Positions 37,401 to 50,700 are shown, counted from the stretch's first letter. The stretch is 64,000 nt of DNA from Atrichornis clamosus (GCA_013400975.1 WBMZ01009473.1:62001-126000), one strand, 5' to 3'. A program made the numbers and translations. The notes: generated from the letters alone by a model not told the origin.

Positions 37401-39834
37401 TTACAAGCATTTCAAATCCAGTGAGACTTTTGATGTCTAAACAAATGGAAACAAATCTCTATATGCTTTGCTCTGAATATTTAATCTGAAAGGATCCTAC
37501 ATTTGCCTAGTAAACCTATCTTCCTTTTTCCCTTTAACATTAATTCTCAAATAAAGACATGTTGCCATGTTGAAGAAGAAACACAGAACCTGTGCACATA
37601 TGCTACACATGTAAATGGTGATTAAGGGCTCATGAGAACACACATATTTAATGGAGTTAATAAGAACTGAAATAAGGAGTAAGAGATCAAGCAGAACGAC
37701 CAGAAGAACCCCATCAATATTAACCCAAGCTATACTCTCTTGAAGTTAAATATTAGATGCCTAAAAAATGCAGGCTAAGCTGGCAAATCTGAATGGTTAC
37801 CTTACTGATCACAAACAGGAACAGCCATGGATCCATGGCACTGCCTTGTTGGGGAGCCTGTTACACAACAGAGACCTGATCATGTACAGTGCTGGAGGTT
37901 TCACAGGCAAATACCATTGTTTCTGCAACAAACTGAAGTGTGATTGAAATGTGGCAGATCTCTGTCAGGCACCCACAGTAAGCAACTGCAAGGCACAGGC
38001 AGGTTTTCTGTACAGTTACTGGATTAATTGAAAAATGAACTGCTCATTAACTTCATTTTTTTTTCGTAGCTCTAATAAGTGTAGTTACATCAGGCCCTCT
38101 CTTTCTCACTCTATATTACAACATATTCAGTCTTTTCTGTTTGGCTTCACAACCTTTTTCGCCCCTTTAGAAAATAACGTTTCTCTTTCATTATGGATGG
38201 AGACAGCTTCCCAGGCACCACTGTGCTCTTTCATGTAAAAGTCACATCCTGGAAGCATCAGTCAATATCGGCCTTTTCAAGAGCACCCAAATCTGCTGCT
38301 GTCAAACATGTGGGATGCTCACAGTCAGCTCTTCTATCCTTATCACCCACTCATTCCAGTCCAGTGACCTTTCCAGCACAGTAAAAGCTGCCAAGATACT
38401 GCAGACAAGGTAAAAGTATGCAAATGCCAAGTGCTATTAAATGTGCCCATTGTCTCTTGAAATTCAAGTTATTGCTTTCTCTCTGTCAAAAGAAATCTCT
38501 TAGATCATTGTGCAAATAAAGACAACTTGAGGTTATATTGATTTACATTCCTTAAATTCAAACAAGCCTCAGGAATATGTATAAAGGTGGGATGACTTCT
38601 TTAGAAGCCTGCAGAAGATATTTGAAGTGAGTACATGCTTTGTAGATCACATGGATATCATAGCCATTTCAAATATTAAGGCAAGGGCTTCCTAAGGGAG
38701 CTAGCTGTCCTACTCACTGCAACTTCTGAGGACAGCTGGACACCTGCTCCCCTTGAGGTCTCAGAAAATCATAAAATCCTAACAAAGAGGCAATCAAAGT
38801 CTTTTAATGAGAATTTATAGCTTATTGCCTTCTTACCCGTTCAGCTGACATGAAAGAGTTTTAGAAAGGGAACAATGTCAACCTTTCATGCAGCCGAAAC
38901 TTGATCTCAGTTGTATCAGAGTGCTGGATAGCCTTTTAACAAGAGGAGAGGTGGAATTAGACAAGTGGTTAGTGCCCACTGGTTTCACAGACATGCCATA
39001 ACATATTTTGCTAGCAGGTCAGTTGAGAAGTAAGATTAGTTTTAGCTCAGAGCTCTTTGTCTCTTTCTTTATGATAGGAGAATGAATTAATGAATTAATT
39101 AGGGTAACTGAAAATGTTGAGAAATAGATATTTCTGGTGTACATTTTTAATAAAGATTTACTAATATTGCCAACTGATTCTGATGTCAGAGTTTCTTCCT
39201 TAGCCACATACTATCAAAATCAGAAGTTTTCTGAGTTTGAATGACAAGCCACCAGGAACAAACACAATGATTAATTTAAAAATTAAATAAATAAAACCCA
39301 CTTTTTCTTACAGAAAACTGTGAGACTATCGTGACAAGCTGTCTTGAACCCTAAGATTACTTCATAAAATCCAACACTTAGAGCATTTACCCAGTATATT
39401 CCTGTCAATGTCAGACAGCCACAAAGATGAAACAAATCTTTGCTAAACTGCAATGCCATAGTAAGCATAGAAATTGCACTTTCACTTACACATCAGGCTG
39501 AGTGATTTACAATTACTGTATTTGACCTCATAAATACAGTCACAACTCAGTGCCAACACCTATGCAGACTACAGTTTTTGTGATAACTTAACTCCACAGA
39601 TCTCCAACCAGAACCATTCTGAGTGAACTGTGTGAACAACCACAGACATAAATGAGAAAAGAATTTTATTTTCTTACCTCCTTTACTTTACGCAGCATTA
39701 ATGGAATCTAAAGGGGAATGTGACTTTTCTGAGGGAGTCAGTCTCCACAAGGACACATGTAGAGAATGAAGTTGTAAACCAGATACACATTTTCAACATT
39801 TTTCAATCAGAATTTTCATTGGTATTCATTACAA
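28481..39834. other. Long stretch without recognised gene or transposon
   Basis: More than 11 kb with no supported gene. It contains a CA-rich tract (34818-34842) and scattered A runs. The longest open frame is 150 codons on the minus strand (31724-32176); it shows no domain and no splice context. Composition is uniform and AT-rich. A trace of CR1 terminal wording near 29701 (CATCATAGAAT) is too short to call. Confidence 0.45.
34818..34842 (+). repeat. CA-rich microsatellite (ACACACAA units)
   Basis: About 25 bases of CA repeats interrupted by AA. Short and imperfect. Confidence 0.7.
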
Positions 39835-39893
39835 GTAGACTCAACAATCTTAAGGGTCTTTTTTAATCTAAATGTTTCTGTGGTTCTATGATT
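39835..39893 (+). mobile_element. CR1 LINE tail fragment, plus strand
   Basis: About 60 bases matching only the extreme CR1 3' end: GACTCAACAATCTTAAGGG, then GTCTTTTTTAATCTAAATG, then TTCTATGATT. The order and spacing match the ends of the CR1 copies at 28440 and 47300. It is severely 5'-truncated. Confidence 0.75.
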
Positions 39894-41578
39894 ATTCATG
39901 ATGAATGTAATTTCCCCATAGACAACTAAGCTTAATTTAGCACCCCAGTACACAAAATAGAAAAAAGAAAGCATAAAATAGTAAACTTTGTATTCCTGCG
40001 AGCCAGGAGGTAGTTGGACTCTTAAATACACAAGTACTTTAGTAGGATTTTCAAAAGTCATGTGAATTCAATGAGAAAAGGTACTGAAAATTTGGCTAGA
40101 AACCACTAAGAAGTAACACATTGGTTGAGTTTACTGAGATGCGGTTCATGTATTCTGAGAAGGGCAGGATTCTTTTCTGTGACAGAGAAAAAAAAGATAG
40201 ACCAAAGGCTGAACTCTCCAGTAAAACTACTTCTGGAATTACCCCTGCATCTATGAGAAATGTAGCTTTAGATATTCCCTTTAAACCAGTGCAGCATATT
40301 TAAATTATGGTTAAACTCTTTTGTAAAGAGTTATATAAGAGCAGAAATATATTCTCATCTTACCTTTTCTGACACATCATGTAATTTCTTTTCCAAGTAA
40401 TCTTTTCTTCTTTGCATTTCATAAGGTAACATAGCTGTGCACACAGATCTACAAATAATAGCAATAATAATGACAATAGTAATAATAATAAACTCAAGCA
40501 GCCTGCTTTCCTGTTCATTACATTTCAGAATTAGGCCTGAAAAAGTTGCATCTCCTGCTAATGGGAATCATAATTGCTCCATGTTTTTCCTGATTATAAA
40601 AATAAAGTCAGGCTTTTATTATGGCTGCATATTTTAATATAATTGTCATTTTTGGATTTTGTCCAATAATTAAAGACAAGACAACAATGCTGTGCTAACA
40701 TCCAACAGCATCTTTACTCAGTTAAGGATAATTGTATCAAATTTAGACAAATGTTGTAATAAAATAATCAATGATGTGTTGGGTTTTGTAGTTGAATATA
40801 CACAAACACCTGTCTGTACTTGTTTCAGATGCATTTCCTCACATAAGCTTTACATATAATCAAATTATTGAGTTATATCAAACTCTTGGTCTATTAAGAA
40901 GATTGTAACTGTAAATCCTAATCATAACATTCACAGGAAATACAGAAGGCAATTAACATTAGAGTGGTACAAGTGCCTTGAAAAAACCCAGAGGACAAAA
41001 GGCAGCACAGGGGAGCTTTAATTTTATGCTGGTGCACATTGTGGGTTTTTCTTATTAAAATTTAAATTCATTCTTCTTTTTATAGCAAGCGAGACTGTTT
41101 AAACATTGTACTTAGAAAAAATGTTAGAAATGCTCCTGCCAAAGGGACATTTAGCAATGAAAATGAAAATCTGAAATCTGAAAATAAGTTACTGACCCCC
41201 TCACAGAGCTTCATGGCAGTAGAAAGAAAAATCAAGGGTCTTCAGAATAGATGGAGCTAATCTTGAGCCCAAATATTTTCTTGTATTAAGATTTTTTCTG
41301 AACTTTTCTATGACAGTTTCTCATACTGCTACTATGTGCCATAATCTAGTATTTAGCAGAAGGATTGACATCTGGCTGAGAATTGTTTTTCTTTGTCCCC
41401 TGAATTCTATTCTGATTTGGCAGACATATTAAAAAATTATTGTTACTTCTTAAGGAGGAAAAGACATAAGGGCATCATGCAAACATTTTGCAGACAAATG
41501 CTTTCCCAGAAACTTTTACTTGAAAGCACAAAACTTTTGAGGTTCTGTGGCCAATTTCATAGCTTAGTATACAAGCTA
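39894..41578. other. Unannotated AT-rich DNA
   Basis: No gene or known transposon apart from an AAT-type tract at 40453-40491. Open frames are all short and unrecognised. Confidence 0.45.
40453..40491 (+). repeat. AAT trinucleotide microsatellite, imperfect
   Basis: Repeated AAT units broken by GC, GAC and AGT, ending in four clean AAT units. A likely polymorphic marker only. Confidence 0.8.
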
Positions 41579-41656
41579 TTATATATATGTATATACATAT
41601 ACACGTATATGTATGTGTGTACATATATACATACACATATATATATATATATATAC
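41579..41656. repeat. AT/GT/AC mixed dinucleotide microsatellite
   Basis: Roughly 78 bases of almost strictly alternating purine and pyrimidine: AT, then GTAT/ACAT mixtures, then a terminal clean AT run of about 18 bases. Open frames through it give Tyr/Ile-rich artefact translations on both strands. Confidence 0.92.
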
Positions 41657-44600
41657 TCATTTTCATTCACACTTTAAAGTGAATTACCTTTGGCAGCATT
41701 CAAATTCCTCCTGAATTTACTTTTCTAAATATTTTCAGTGATGGGAATATTTGGTAAAACAATGAATGTTGCAGAATATTTTAAGGACAGAAAGCTTATT
41801 TGAAATATTGCACTGGAAAGTTAAATTTGAAAGTAATTATCCTCTCTTTGGGGACAAAAAGAAAAATCATCTTTTTTGGTTCACTGAAAACCACACCAAT
41901 GAAGACTTACAGTAATTCCCCACTCTAGTTGCCATCAAAGTGTTGTTTATGAGCAGGAAGCCGGTAACCCTTGTCTAACTACAGAACTGCATAGCAGAGA
42001 CAAAATGCCTTGAATGAGGTTGCAAATGAGTATCTTATCTACACTGGGATAAAACTCAGACCAACTGCTCAGGTGTTGTCTCACACCTCTACTCATGGCA
42101 TCATAATGACTTGTTAATTAGTAGAATAGAAACTAAGAGCACCATTCATATTGGTTCATAGGATGAATACTGATTCCCATATTGCTCTTCAAGCAATGTC
42201 ACAGAAAAGGTGCCATACTCGTTGGCTAAATACTTTCTTAAATTGTCCAAACACTTCTGCTTCCTAGCCCAATTCTTGTGACAGTTGATATGAAAAGTCA
42301 GCCCACCTGGGACTTCAAAACCAGGCATTAATTAGTGAATTAACAAAATGTTGTTTAGTGTGAATGTGTCTTAAACTGTGACGGAATCTATTAAGAACGT
42401 CTATAAGTGTCCTTTATGTTCACAGACTGTTCTGGATACAATGAATGCTCTTGATCTTTTTTTTTTTTTTGGACTAGAAAGACTTGGTCTGCAGAACACC
42501 CAGATTCTGATCAGAGTTAGAGGAGAAACGGCATACTCTTATGTTTAAGTGGTGTTTCCATGGATACAACTGACTTGATTTGCAGTTTGCAAATTTACTT
42601 TCAGTAAGTGGCAAAACATATTCCACCTTCCCAAAGATTTGTGTGTCAGGATGTAGACATCACCTACCCATGCAGTAAATGTGAAGCCCAGGACTGGAGT
42701 GCAGAATCAAGAAGAAATGCACTTAACTTGCATTGCTAATCTGACAAACTGCTGCAGTGTGTGCTTGAGAATCTTAATCAGGGTGGGTCACTTTTTTTTG
42801 GTGCAAACAACATTTAGGCTGAAATAATCAACACCACAAACAAGGAAAAGAAAACAATTGGTTGCAAAGAATTTCTGGAAAAAAACATATCAAAGGGATG
42901 CTGTGGGCCATCAACCAAACATGAGTCAACAATGCCATGCTGTTTCAATGAAAAGAGAATGCTGCATTAGGCTCTATTAACAGGAATAGCTCACCAGACA
43001 TGTGATGCAACCCTTCCATCCAAACCCTGTCTGAAATCCTGATTTCTATTCAAACGCCCACACAGAGATGTCTAGAGCATGTCAGATGTCCATGGTGGGA
43101 AGAACAAGAAGCAGTAGGCATGTATTGCTGCAAGGAATATTCAAGTATGCTATTAGGAGAACTTTTTAGCAGTAAGTATAGTGCAGGCATGTAATATACT
43201 GTCAGGGGAAATTCTGAAATCTCCACAACCATGAGTCATCAAAAGTAAGAGGGACAAGTCTATCAGGAATGACAGAAACATAGACCATCACGACCTGAGG
43301 CTGGGACAAGCTTTTGATTCTGTGCTGCATTTAAAAAAATGGCACTGAAACACCAGGAATCACTAAATACCATAGCCATCCTGAATTTTCATCATAGTAA
43401 CAACTATCTTACCACATCAATCCCCAGAATATATTAAAATTAACAGTCCGAGCAAAGAGATGCTCTAAAAGTGACCAATTTTCTAAACACATTTTTTATC
43501 CATACTAGACTTACTTCAATATTTTTGACAGTTGTCAGTTTTGGCACAGCCCTCAGAAATCCAGGAAATTGTTCAGGAAGCTAGTTTTTTACATGAAGGA
43601 TATGCAGAGATATGTACTGAATGCTTCATTCTGCCCTAGCTTCATTCTGCCCTCACTTCTTTCTACACAGTCTACCCAATGTCAGTCAGGGAGCTAATTT
43701 GGATATTCATTGCTAAGGATGAGAATGAAAGCCCAAGGAAGCCCTAATGATGAATACTTTAACAATAGAAACAGATTTTCCTATGAAATTCCTCTAACCA
43801 GTCAGAGATGAAAAAAACTTCACCAATATTCAACATTTCCATTCATTACTCAGTTTTTGTGGAGGCAAGGAAGGGATACGATACATCACAAGCTACAGGG
43901 GGAACAAGAACATAAGATCTTTTGTTGTAAATTGGGAGGAGTCCCTCAAGCAGAGCATTGATTGCCTGAAATTGTATCTACACTATAGGAGACAAAGTGC
44001 GGACTTCACTTGAATTTAGCCTTCTTACAAAACAGGGGCATGTCACTGGGTCATGACCTGCTGGGGCTGGGCAGCAGTGTGGGGCAGAAATGTGGAAGAA
44101 GCTTAGGATTCTGCACAGTGCTAAAGGTTCTGTCTGTATTCCCCATGCTGTGCATCAAATCCAGGGAGCTCGAAGAAAATTTGCAGTAGGCAGTCAGAGC
44201 TTACGAGCTCTGAGCCCTAAAGCAGAGGAGCAGAAGTCAGAAACTAGTGGTAGGGTTTGTATTCTTTCAATTGTTTCCCAGTAAATCTGCCTCTTAGTGG
44301 GTTCCATCTGACATGTTCACTGTAAATCCAGTAAACTTCCTTGCATTCACTAATATGTTAGCTCTTCCGTCAAAAAAAAAAAAAAGATTTTAAATTAAAG
44401 TAGCTGATCTGGTGATAACAACAGCAAGTTTCTGGTAGGGTTATAAGGAGATAATTTGCTGAGACAATGTTTTATTGGTTGATGTGGTAGATGGCACTTA
44501 GCAGGTCACTTGAATGAAAGCAATGGTTTCCCCTTATGTTGGAAGGAGCTATTGTGCATATTAAACTGAATAATTTCTTTCTGAAGATTTAGAGATATTT

Positions 44601-45365
44601 TCTTTACTGTAATTGTCATACTACACTGACAATCCGAATGCCATTACCACAGTAATAACTGAAATTTAAAAGTGGAATAGTGTCATTTGAAGATTAATAC
44701 AAAGGACGTAGAAAGACTTGTGCTATTCTTCCCTCTACCTGTTATTCAATGTCTTTTAGTCAAATTTATTGCAATGTGAGCAGTATTTCTTCATTTTAAC
44801 ATCTCCTAATGGATTTTGTATCTCTTGGCCAAACTTCTCTCTGATACAGCATTCAAGCAATTAATGGACTCTTACAACAGACCTGCCTCAGACAGCAAAC
44901 CTGAATTATTTAAAGGAAAAATTATCATTAACATAGGATGTGAAGTCATCTTGAACTGAACCAACAGCTGGAACTGGCAACTGCTAGGAAATGGGCTTTA
45001 AAACCACACAAGTGCTCCAAATCAAAATGCTACTATGGACTCTGAAATTTTAAATTATATTTCTGTCTACTCAGGGAAGATTCTCAGGCCACTAAGTACT
45101 TGAATTAGCAGACCACTCTTCCTCATTTGGAACCTCATAGAAGCTGTTCAGGTCACCTAAATATTTAAACATTTGAATATTTAAAGGTGTTTAATGGGAT
45201 TTGAAAGCACTTTTTTAAAAATTCCACTTTAGTGCTGAGAGTAGACCAAGATAATTCAGGCACTTCAGTGTGCTGCTTGTGACTTAGCAAAGCCAACAGT
45301 GTCTGGCTGCTGTGCACGGGGACAGTCCCATCAGTCTCCTGAAGCTCCAGGACTGAATAAATCCT
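41657..45365. other. Unannotated AT-rich DNA
   Basis: No supported gene. It holds 14 T at 42457-42470, a two-copy 16-bp tandem duplication at 43624-43655 (CTTCATTCTGCCCTAG unit) and 14 A at 44372-44385. The block 44030-44385 is slightly GC-richer and ends in the A run, which would fit a retroposed fragment. I recognise no parent gene. Confidence 0.45.
43624..43655 (+). repeat. Two-copy 16-bp tandem duplication
   Basis: Two adjacent copies of CTTCATTCTGCCCTAG, the second ending CA instead of AG. A simple recent duplication. Confidence 0.8.
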
Positions 45366-45423
45366 AAACAAAACAAACAAACAAACAAACAAAAACAAAC
45401 AAACAAAAAAAAAGAAAAAAAAA
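45366..45423 (+). repeat. AAAC tetranucleotide microsatellite with A-rich end
   Basis: About ten AAAC units with two interruptions, passing into A runs with a single G. Sequences like this often grow from retrotransposon A tails, but no element is recognisable to its left. Confidence 0.9.
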
Positions 45424-46422
45424 GGAGGAGGAAAAAATTATGTGAGATGATGTAATTACTTCCTACAGTGTGTGAAAATCGAAGGGTAGGGCATCTCAGA
45501 AGCAGTCAGAAGTTCCATTATCAAGGAAGAATGATTATGAAAACTGGACACTTTCTCCAAATGAAACACTATTGTCCTATTAAAAGGCTTCTACTAATAT
45601 GGATGGGAAGCAGGAGGGAGGAAAGAGTGGAAGTAAATTTTGCAAGGTTGATGTCTGCATCTCTGCCCTGTTGTGTGGAACAGAAGCAATGGGTACAAGA
45701 TGGTTACAAATGCACTCAAGATCAGAAATGACAAGGGGAAATAAAATATTAATTTACAAATACATTTCACAGTTCACGCACAGTTAGGTGCAACTTATTT
45801 TTTTTAAATTCCCTTCTCTATTTGGGATTCACTTTACTTGATGTAATATGTGTTGTTTTATACTTACGGGAATTGACTTATGAATAATACAATTAGTGAG
45901 TTTGGGCTTTCAGAAAAGGTCTACACTTACTAGAATTTATTAAATTTAAGCAAGAAGTACTTTGCACTTTGCGTACTCTGCAGGGTAACTATGAAGTAGG
46001 CATAACTTTGTTGAAATAATTATTTTCCTCTCATTACACCATGACTGAGTTAGACTCACCTCATTTAAATTCATGTTAGCATCTGAGTATAAGAGAGCAA
46101 TAGCACAAGAATCTTAGCCTAGGATTTGCATGGCTCAAGCAAATACAACACGTGGGCTGGCATGACAAGCTGTTTGTTTCACACCACAGTAAGCACAGAA
46201 ATGGGGAGAACACCAGGTAGCCTCACCCTCCGTGTGCTCCTCCTTCAAGACCAGCCAGGTGCTTTCCTATACAGCCAGGCTGAAACACAGGAATCCAGAA
46301 AATGCAATGGCAAAAGTTGTTCTGAGAGACTCAAAACTTAATATTATGTGTGATTGATGAAATGTTCAGTTTTCAAACTTGCATCCGAAGCCTTGCTAGT
46401 GTATATCAGCATGTCTACCAAA
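45424..46422. other. Unannotated AT-rich DNA
   Basis: No gene or recognised repeat. Open frames at 45468 and 46126 are short and unrecognised. Confidence 0.45.
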
Positions 46423-46505
46423 ATCATAGAATCACAGAGTAGCTGGGTTTGGAAGGCATCTCCAAAGACCATTTAGTATGACCCCCCTGCCATGGGGGAG
46501 GTCAC
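46423..46505 (-). mobile_element. Older CR1, minus strand, 3'-terminal part
   Basis: The plus strand begins ATCATAGAATCACAGAG, then GGGTTTGGAAGGCATCTCC and CCCCCCTGCCATGGGGGAGG, which is the complement of a CR1 3' end. It stops at GTCAC (46501-46505) and resumes at 47346 with CTTCGACTGG. Joining the two sides restores the expected CR1 order, so this is one element split by a later insertion. Confidence 0.88.
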
Positions 46506-47345
46506 AGACACACCAAGTTGGGTGGGAGTGTTGATGTGGAGGGTGGCAAGGCTCTGCAGAGGGATCTGGATGGGCTGGATCAGTGGGCCAAGGCCAGTGG
46601 TATACTGTTCAACAAGGCCAAGTTCTGGGTCCTGTGCTTGGGTCACGACAACCCCAGGCAGTGCTACAGGCTGGGGACAGAGTGGCTGGTTGACAACAGC
46701 TGGACATGGTTTAGGCTGTGCCCAGGTGGCCAAGAAGGCCAATGGCATCCTGGCCTGTATCAGCAATAGTGTGGCCAGCAGGACCAGGGCAGTGATTGCC
46801 CCCCTGTACTGGGCACTGGTGAGGCCACACCTCAAATCCTGTGTCCAGCTCTGGGCTCCTCACCACGAGAAAGACGTAGAGGTGCTGAAGCGTGTCCAGA
46901 GAAGGGCAACAGAGCTGGGGAAGGGTCTGGAGCACAAGTGTTATGAGGAGCAGCTGAGGGGGCTATGGGTGTTTAGTCTGGAGAAAAGGAGGCTCAGGGG
47001 AGACCTTATTGCTCTCTACAACCCCCTGAAAGGAGGTTATGGTGAGACAGAAGTCAGTCTCTTCTCCCAGGTGACAAGCAATAGAACAAAAAGAAATAGC
47101 CTCAAGTGGCATCAGGGGAGGTTCATATTGGATATTAGGAAAATTTTCTTCTAAAAAAAGGGTGGTTAAGCATTGGAACAGACTGCTCAGGGAAGTTGTG
47201 AAGTGACCATCACAAAGTGTTCAAAAAAGGTGCAGGCATGGCACTAGAGGACATGTTTTAATTGTGAACATAGTGGTAGTGGTTGGCAGTTGGACTTGAT
47301 TTATCTTAAAGGTCTTTTCCAACCTTAAAAAGCCTATGATTCTAA
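46506..47345 (+). mobile_element. Younger CR1 inserted in inverse orientation into an older CR1
   Basis: About 840 bases of plus-strand CR1: the C-terminal third of ORF2 and the 3' UTR. It begins at ACACCAAGTTGGGTGGGAG, just after the RT FADD motif. It ends GGTCTTTTCCAACCTT, then CTATGATTCT. It contains GGCCAAGAAGGCCAATGG, GTGAGGCCACACCTC, GGAGAAAAGGAGGCTCAGGG and GTCTCTTCTCCCAGGTGAC. It is closely parallel to the copy at 27827-28084 but has a different tail, hence another subfamily. The two sides of the host CR1 meet without loss, and no clear target duplication is visible, as usual for CR1. Confidence 0.92.
46518..47154 (+). pseudogene. CR1 ORF2 C-terminal remnant with frameshift
   Basis: Two overlapping frames each carry half of the CR1 ORF2 C-terminus. 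The first (46518 to about 46690) holds [16 protein letters not shown] and FNKAK. The second (from about 46727 to 47154) holds [26 protein letters not shown] and [17 protein letters not shown]. The switch falls near 46690-46725, where a stretch of about 36 bases present in the other copy (ESCPAEKDLG region) is missing and further bases are changed. The 220-codon frame starting at 46492 is in the wrong frame for its first third. The catalytic core is absent, so no activity is possible. Confidence 0.85.
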
Positions 47346-47780
47346 CTTCGACTGGACTAGGTCACTCAGAGCCCCATCCAACCGGACCTTAGGTGTAGGG
47401 CAACCACCACCTCTCTGGGCAACCTGTGCCAGTGTCTCACTACACTCTTGAAAAAAAAAAAAATTCTTGTATCTAGTCTAAATCGACTATCTTTTAGTTT
47501 AAGACTATTAAACTTGTCCTATCACTAAAAGCCGTACTAAAGTTTGTTCCTACCTTTCTTAAAAGCCCTCTTTAAATATCAAAAGGCCACAATAGGGTCT
47601 CCTCTTTAGGCTGAACAAACCAAACTCTCTCAGCCCTTCCTCATAGCAGAGGTGCTCCAGCCCTCTGTTCATTTTTGTGACCGTCCTCTGAAGCTGCTCC
47701 AACAAGTCCATGTCTTTCTTATGCTGAGGACTCCAGAGATGGGTGCAGTCTGCAGGTGAGGTCTCACCAGAGTGGAATAG
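47346..47780 (-). mobile_element. Older CR1, minus strand, remaining part
   Basis: This continues the element begun at 46423. Blocks include CTCAGAGCCCCATCCAACC, CTCTGGGCAACCTGTGCCAG, TATCTAGTCTAAATCGAC, AGGTGCTCCAGCCCTCTG and CTCCAACAAGTCCATGTC, ending near GTCTCACCAGAGTGGAATAG. An A run of 13 (47451-47463) has expanded within it. The minus-strand frame 47559-47807 carries the ORF2 end with HKKDMDLLEQLQR and GLEHLCYEEGLREFGLFSL, without the catalytic core. It is more diverged than its inserted neighbour, as the nesting order requires. Confidence 0.9.
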
Positions 47781-50700
47781 AAAAATCAAAAGATTGTAGG
47801 GAATCAAAGGATAAACACATAAATGTATTTTGCAGATGACATCACAAACACATTGTCAGTCCATTGGAAAACTGAAACTATTAAGGTGATCTTCCTTACT
47901 GTTATTTAGCCTTTTTACCATCACTGCAAATGTTAGCTTTTTCTAACATTCACTGTTCTCCTGATTGTAGTTTCTTCAGAGCAATATCAGTACCCACCAG
48001 TTACTGATCTGCTATCTTTGATTATAGACTAAAACACACTGTTAGCTCTAAACCAAGATATTGGACCTGACCACACATTTTGTAGCTTATGTGAAAAAAA
48101 ATGTTCAGTTGATATGCAGTAACCTCACTGTCTGATTTATATCGTCATAGAGGTTTCCTTTGGATCTGGAGACTAACAGACTGTGAATTGTTAAAAAAAA
48201 CAACACAGAAGCAAAGGGGATCAAATGGCAATTTTTTTACAATCATCTCGGAGTGAAAATAAAGCACAAGTGAATACCTGTCTTTTCTGAGTCAGACTAG
48301 AAGTGGCAGGAGGCCAGAACTCCTGGTCATCCCCGGATTTTTTTTTTTAAATTGGTCTTGATAGAAGTGGAGGCCATATTTACGAAAGGACAGTAATGAT
48401 ATTGCTTGCCTTTTTTTCCAGTTCTATGCCCAGCCCATTAGAGGTTATAGATTCCTAATAGTTAAAAACTTATGTGCCTAATACAGATATTTTCTCATGG
48501 CAAAGCACAAAGGAAAGAATATACCTGCAAGTGAAGGACAGAATATTGGAATTCATTTTACTGTGGAGCTAAAGGACTTCTAAGACATTATGACACATTA
48601 GCACCAACACAAGCCACCAGTGCAGAAGCCTGAATCTCTCCTTGCAAAGAGATGGCCACAGCAAATGTAACCAATTTGCTAATACGTCAACTTTTATGCT
48701 ACCAGCTGCAACAATCCTAAATAGAAGACAGCTTCAATTAAAGGTTAAGAACACCACCTGTGTGAGTGGTCTGATTTGGAAGCTTTGAAACTGAATGTTA
48801 GAATGGCTTCACAAAAATGCTGAAGATGTGCTCACAAAAAGTCAGCTATGTTAGAGCCATCAATGTCAGGCTGGTCATCAAGGCTAGAAGACTTAATGAC
48901 GTTAGTTATTTCAGGCAATTTAGGAAATAGAGTACAAACCCAAATACATTAGCTATTATTTCTGAAGATCTACTATTCTTTTGAATTAGAGATAAAACAA
49001 GACAAGAATCTATTTAGGAGGGGCAACTTGTGGCTTCAGGAGCAGAATCACAGTGTGAACATCATGTAAAGAGAGAGTTAAAAATAGATGGTCTCCATTC
49101 TTTGACCTGATCCTGCACTTTGTGCACACAGGAGCAGATGTGTCCATTTGTCAAGTGGTGGCTGTTGACAACACTTTGTACTGGCACAGAGGGATGACAT
49201 GCCCTAGAAAAGATGCCAGCTTAAAGCAGAGTTCATTGGTCAGCTCTGTGAGTAGTTACAAACCTCCCCGTATGTCAGCAGACATTGTACACCTCTGGCC
49301 TGAGAGTGAATAGGGCAGAATGAGCTGACCCCACACCGGCTCAGCTGAGCCTCCTGCCCTGGGCACTGCTCCCGGTTCTGCTCCCAGGGCTCCCTTCGCA
49401 GCAAGTACACACTGACCTTTGGAAACAAACAAAAAGCACAAGCTCTCAGGTCTCATCAAACTCCTCCCCACAATTTCCCCTGCTCAAAGAGAGGAAAGAA
49501 ACTGCATAACATTGCAGAAAGTCACAATGAAAGAGATGGCTGAAAGTCATTACCTGTCAGATCCTCTGCTTGAGCAAATCCATTGAACCTAAGCATCCTT
49601 TTAGTTTTGATGGAGCAACAGAAGGAGATCTTATTCCAAAGAAAGAGTACAGTGCTATCTAGGCCATATATGCCTTTAAACTTCCTAACTTAAAAATGAT
49701 ACAAAACTGAATTAGTTAATCACTTTATTCACATGTCAGTAAAGCCCCTTGATCATGCAAAATCTCACACACCTGTCTGAATCCAGAAGGTTTCAAGAAC
49801 TCACTAAAAAGACCCAAAATAAAACAAAATAGCCTGCCACTTTTTTTTCTTATCTTTTTCCTTTTATCCTTTTCCCCCCACTGTTTAAGCTTCCTAAAGT
49901 ATTTACATTTCTTTAAACTGTTTTGCAACACTTCCAGTAAGTCTCCTGTCTAGTATCATCCTCTTGCATGCATGACCTCTCTTAATGCAGCTGTGCTCCT
50001 GCCTGGCTTTTCTTTATATTTACTGTAGCACTGGTCTCATTAAAACCTGGACAAATTATGCACTTGTGCATCTCTTATTTCTATGAGTCTAGTAGAAATA
50101 ATTCCAAGCAATTATTTTTCTGTCATATAGCCATTAGGGATAGAGCAGGTCATCATTTTGATTGTATGCTAGAGTCTATGGGACTCAGACACCCAAAATT
50201 TAAAAACATTTAAAGGAACCATATGGCAAACCTTTGCCATATTTGAAATGCCACCCAATAAGTAATTTAATTAGAAGGCATCCTAGCTGTAAAGACATTC
50301 CTTCAACTTTAATGCCAGAATACAGATTTGCAGACAATTCTACAGAGAAATATGTAATTAAATATTCTGTGCACACTCTGGGCTAATAAATTTTTCTCTC
50401 CTTTTCTCTGAGAGTATTTTAAGGGCTATAGAAAGCAGAAGGCTTAACATATGAAGCTCAATTTTCAATTAAAACAAAAGAAAGAGAGAGTAAAAGATTG
50501 TGAAACTTTCCAGTTGCTTTATGGGAAATGCATGAGCACCCTGATACAGAGAACTGTCTGAATGCTGTTTATCTCATGCCCAAAGGGCAGACAGCAGAGA
50601 ATTCACAGCAGGCACTCTGAATTTAAATCTTTGGCAGAATGCACCTTATAGGTCCCTTGATGCATCATTAAGATGATGTGCCAAATCTGGCCACACTGAC

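Noticed and set aside
46473..46835. Minus-strand 120-codon frame
   Set aside because: Antisense to the inserted CR1, with no independent coding evidence.
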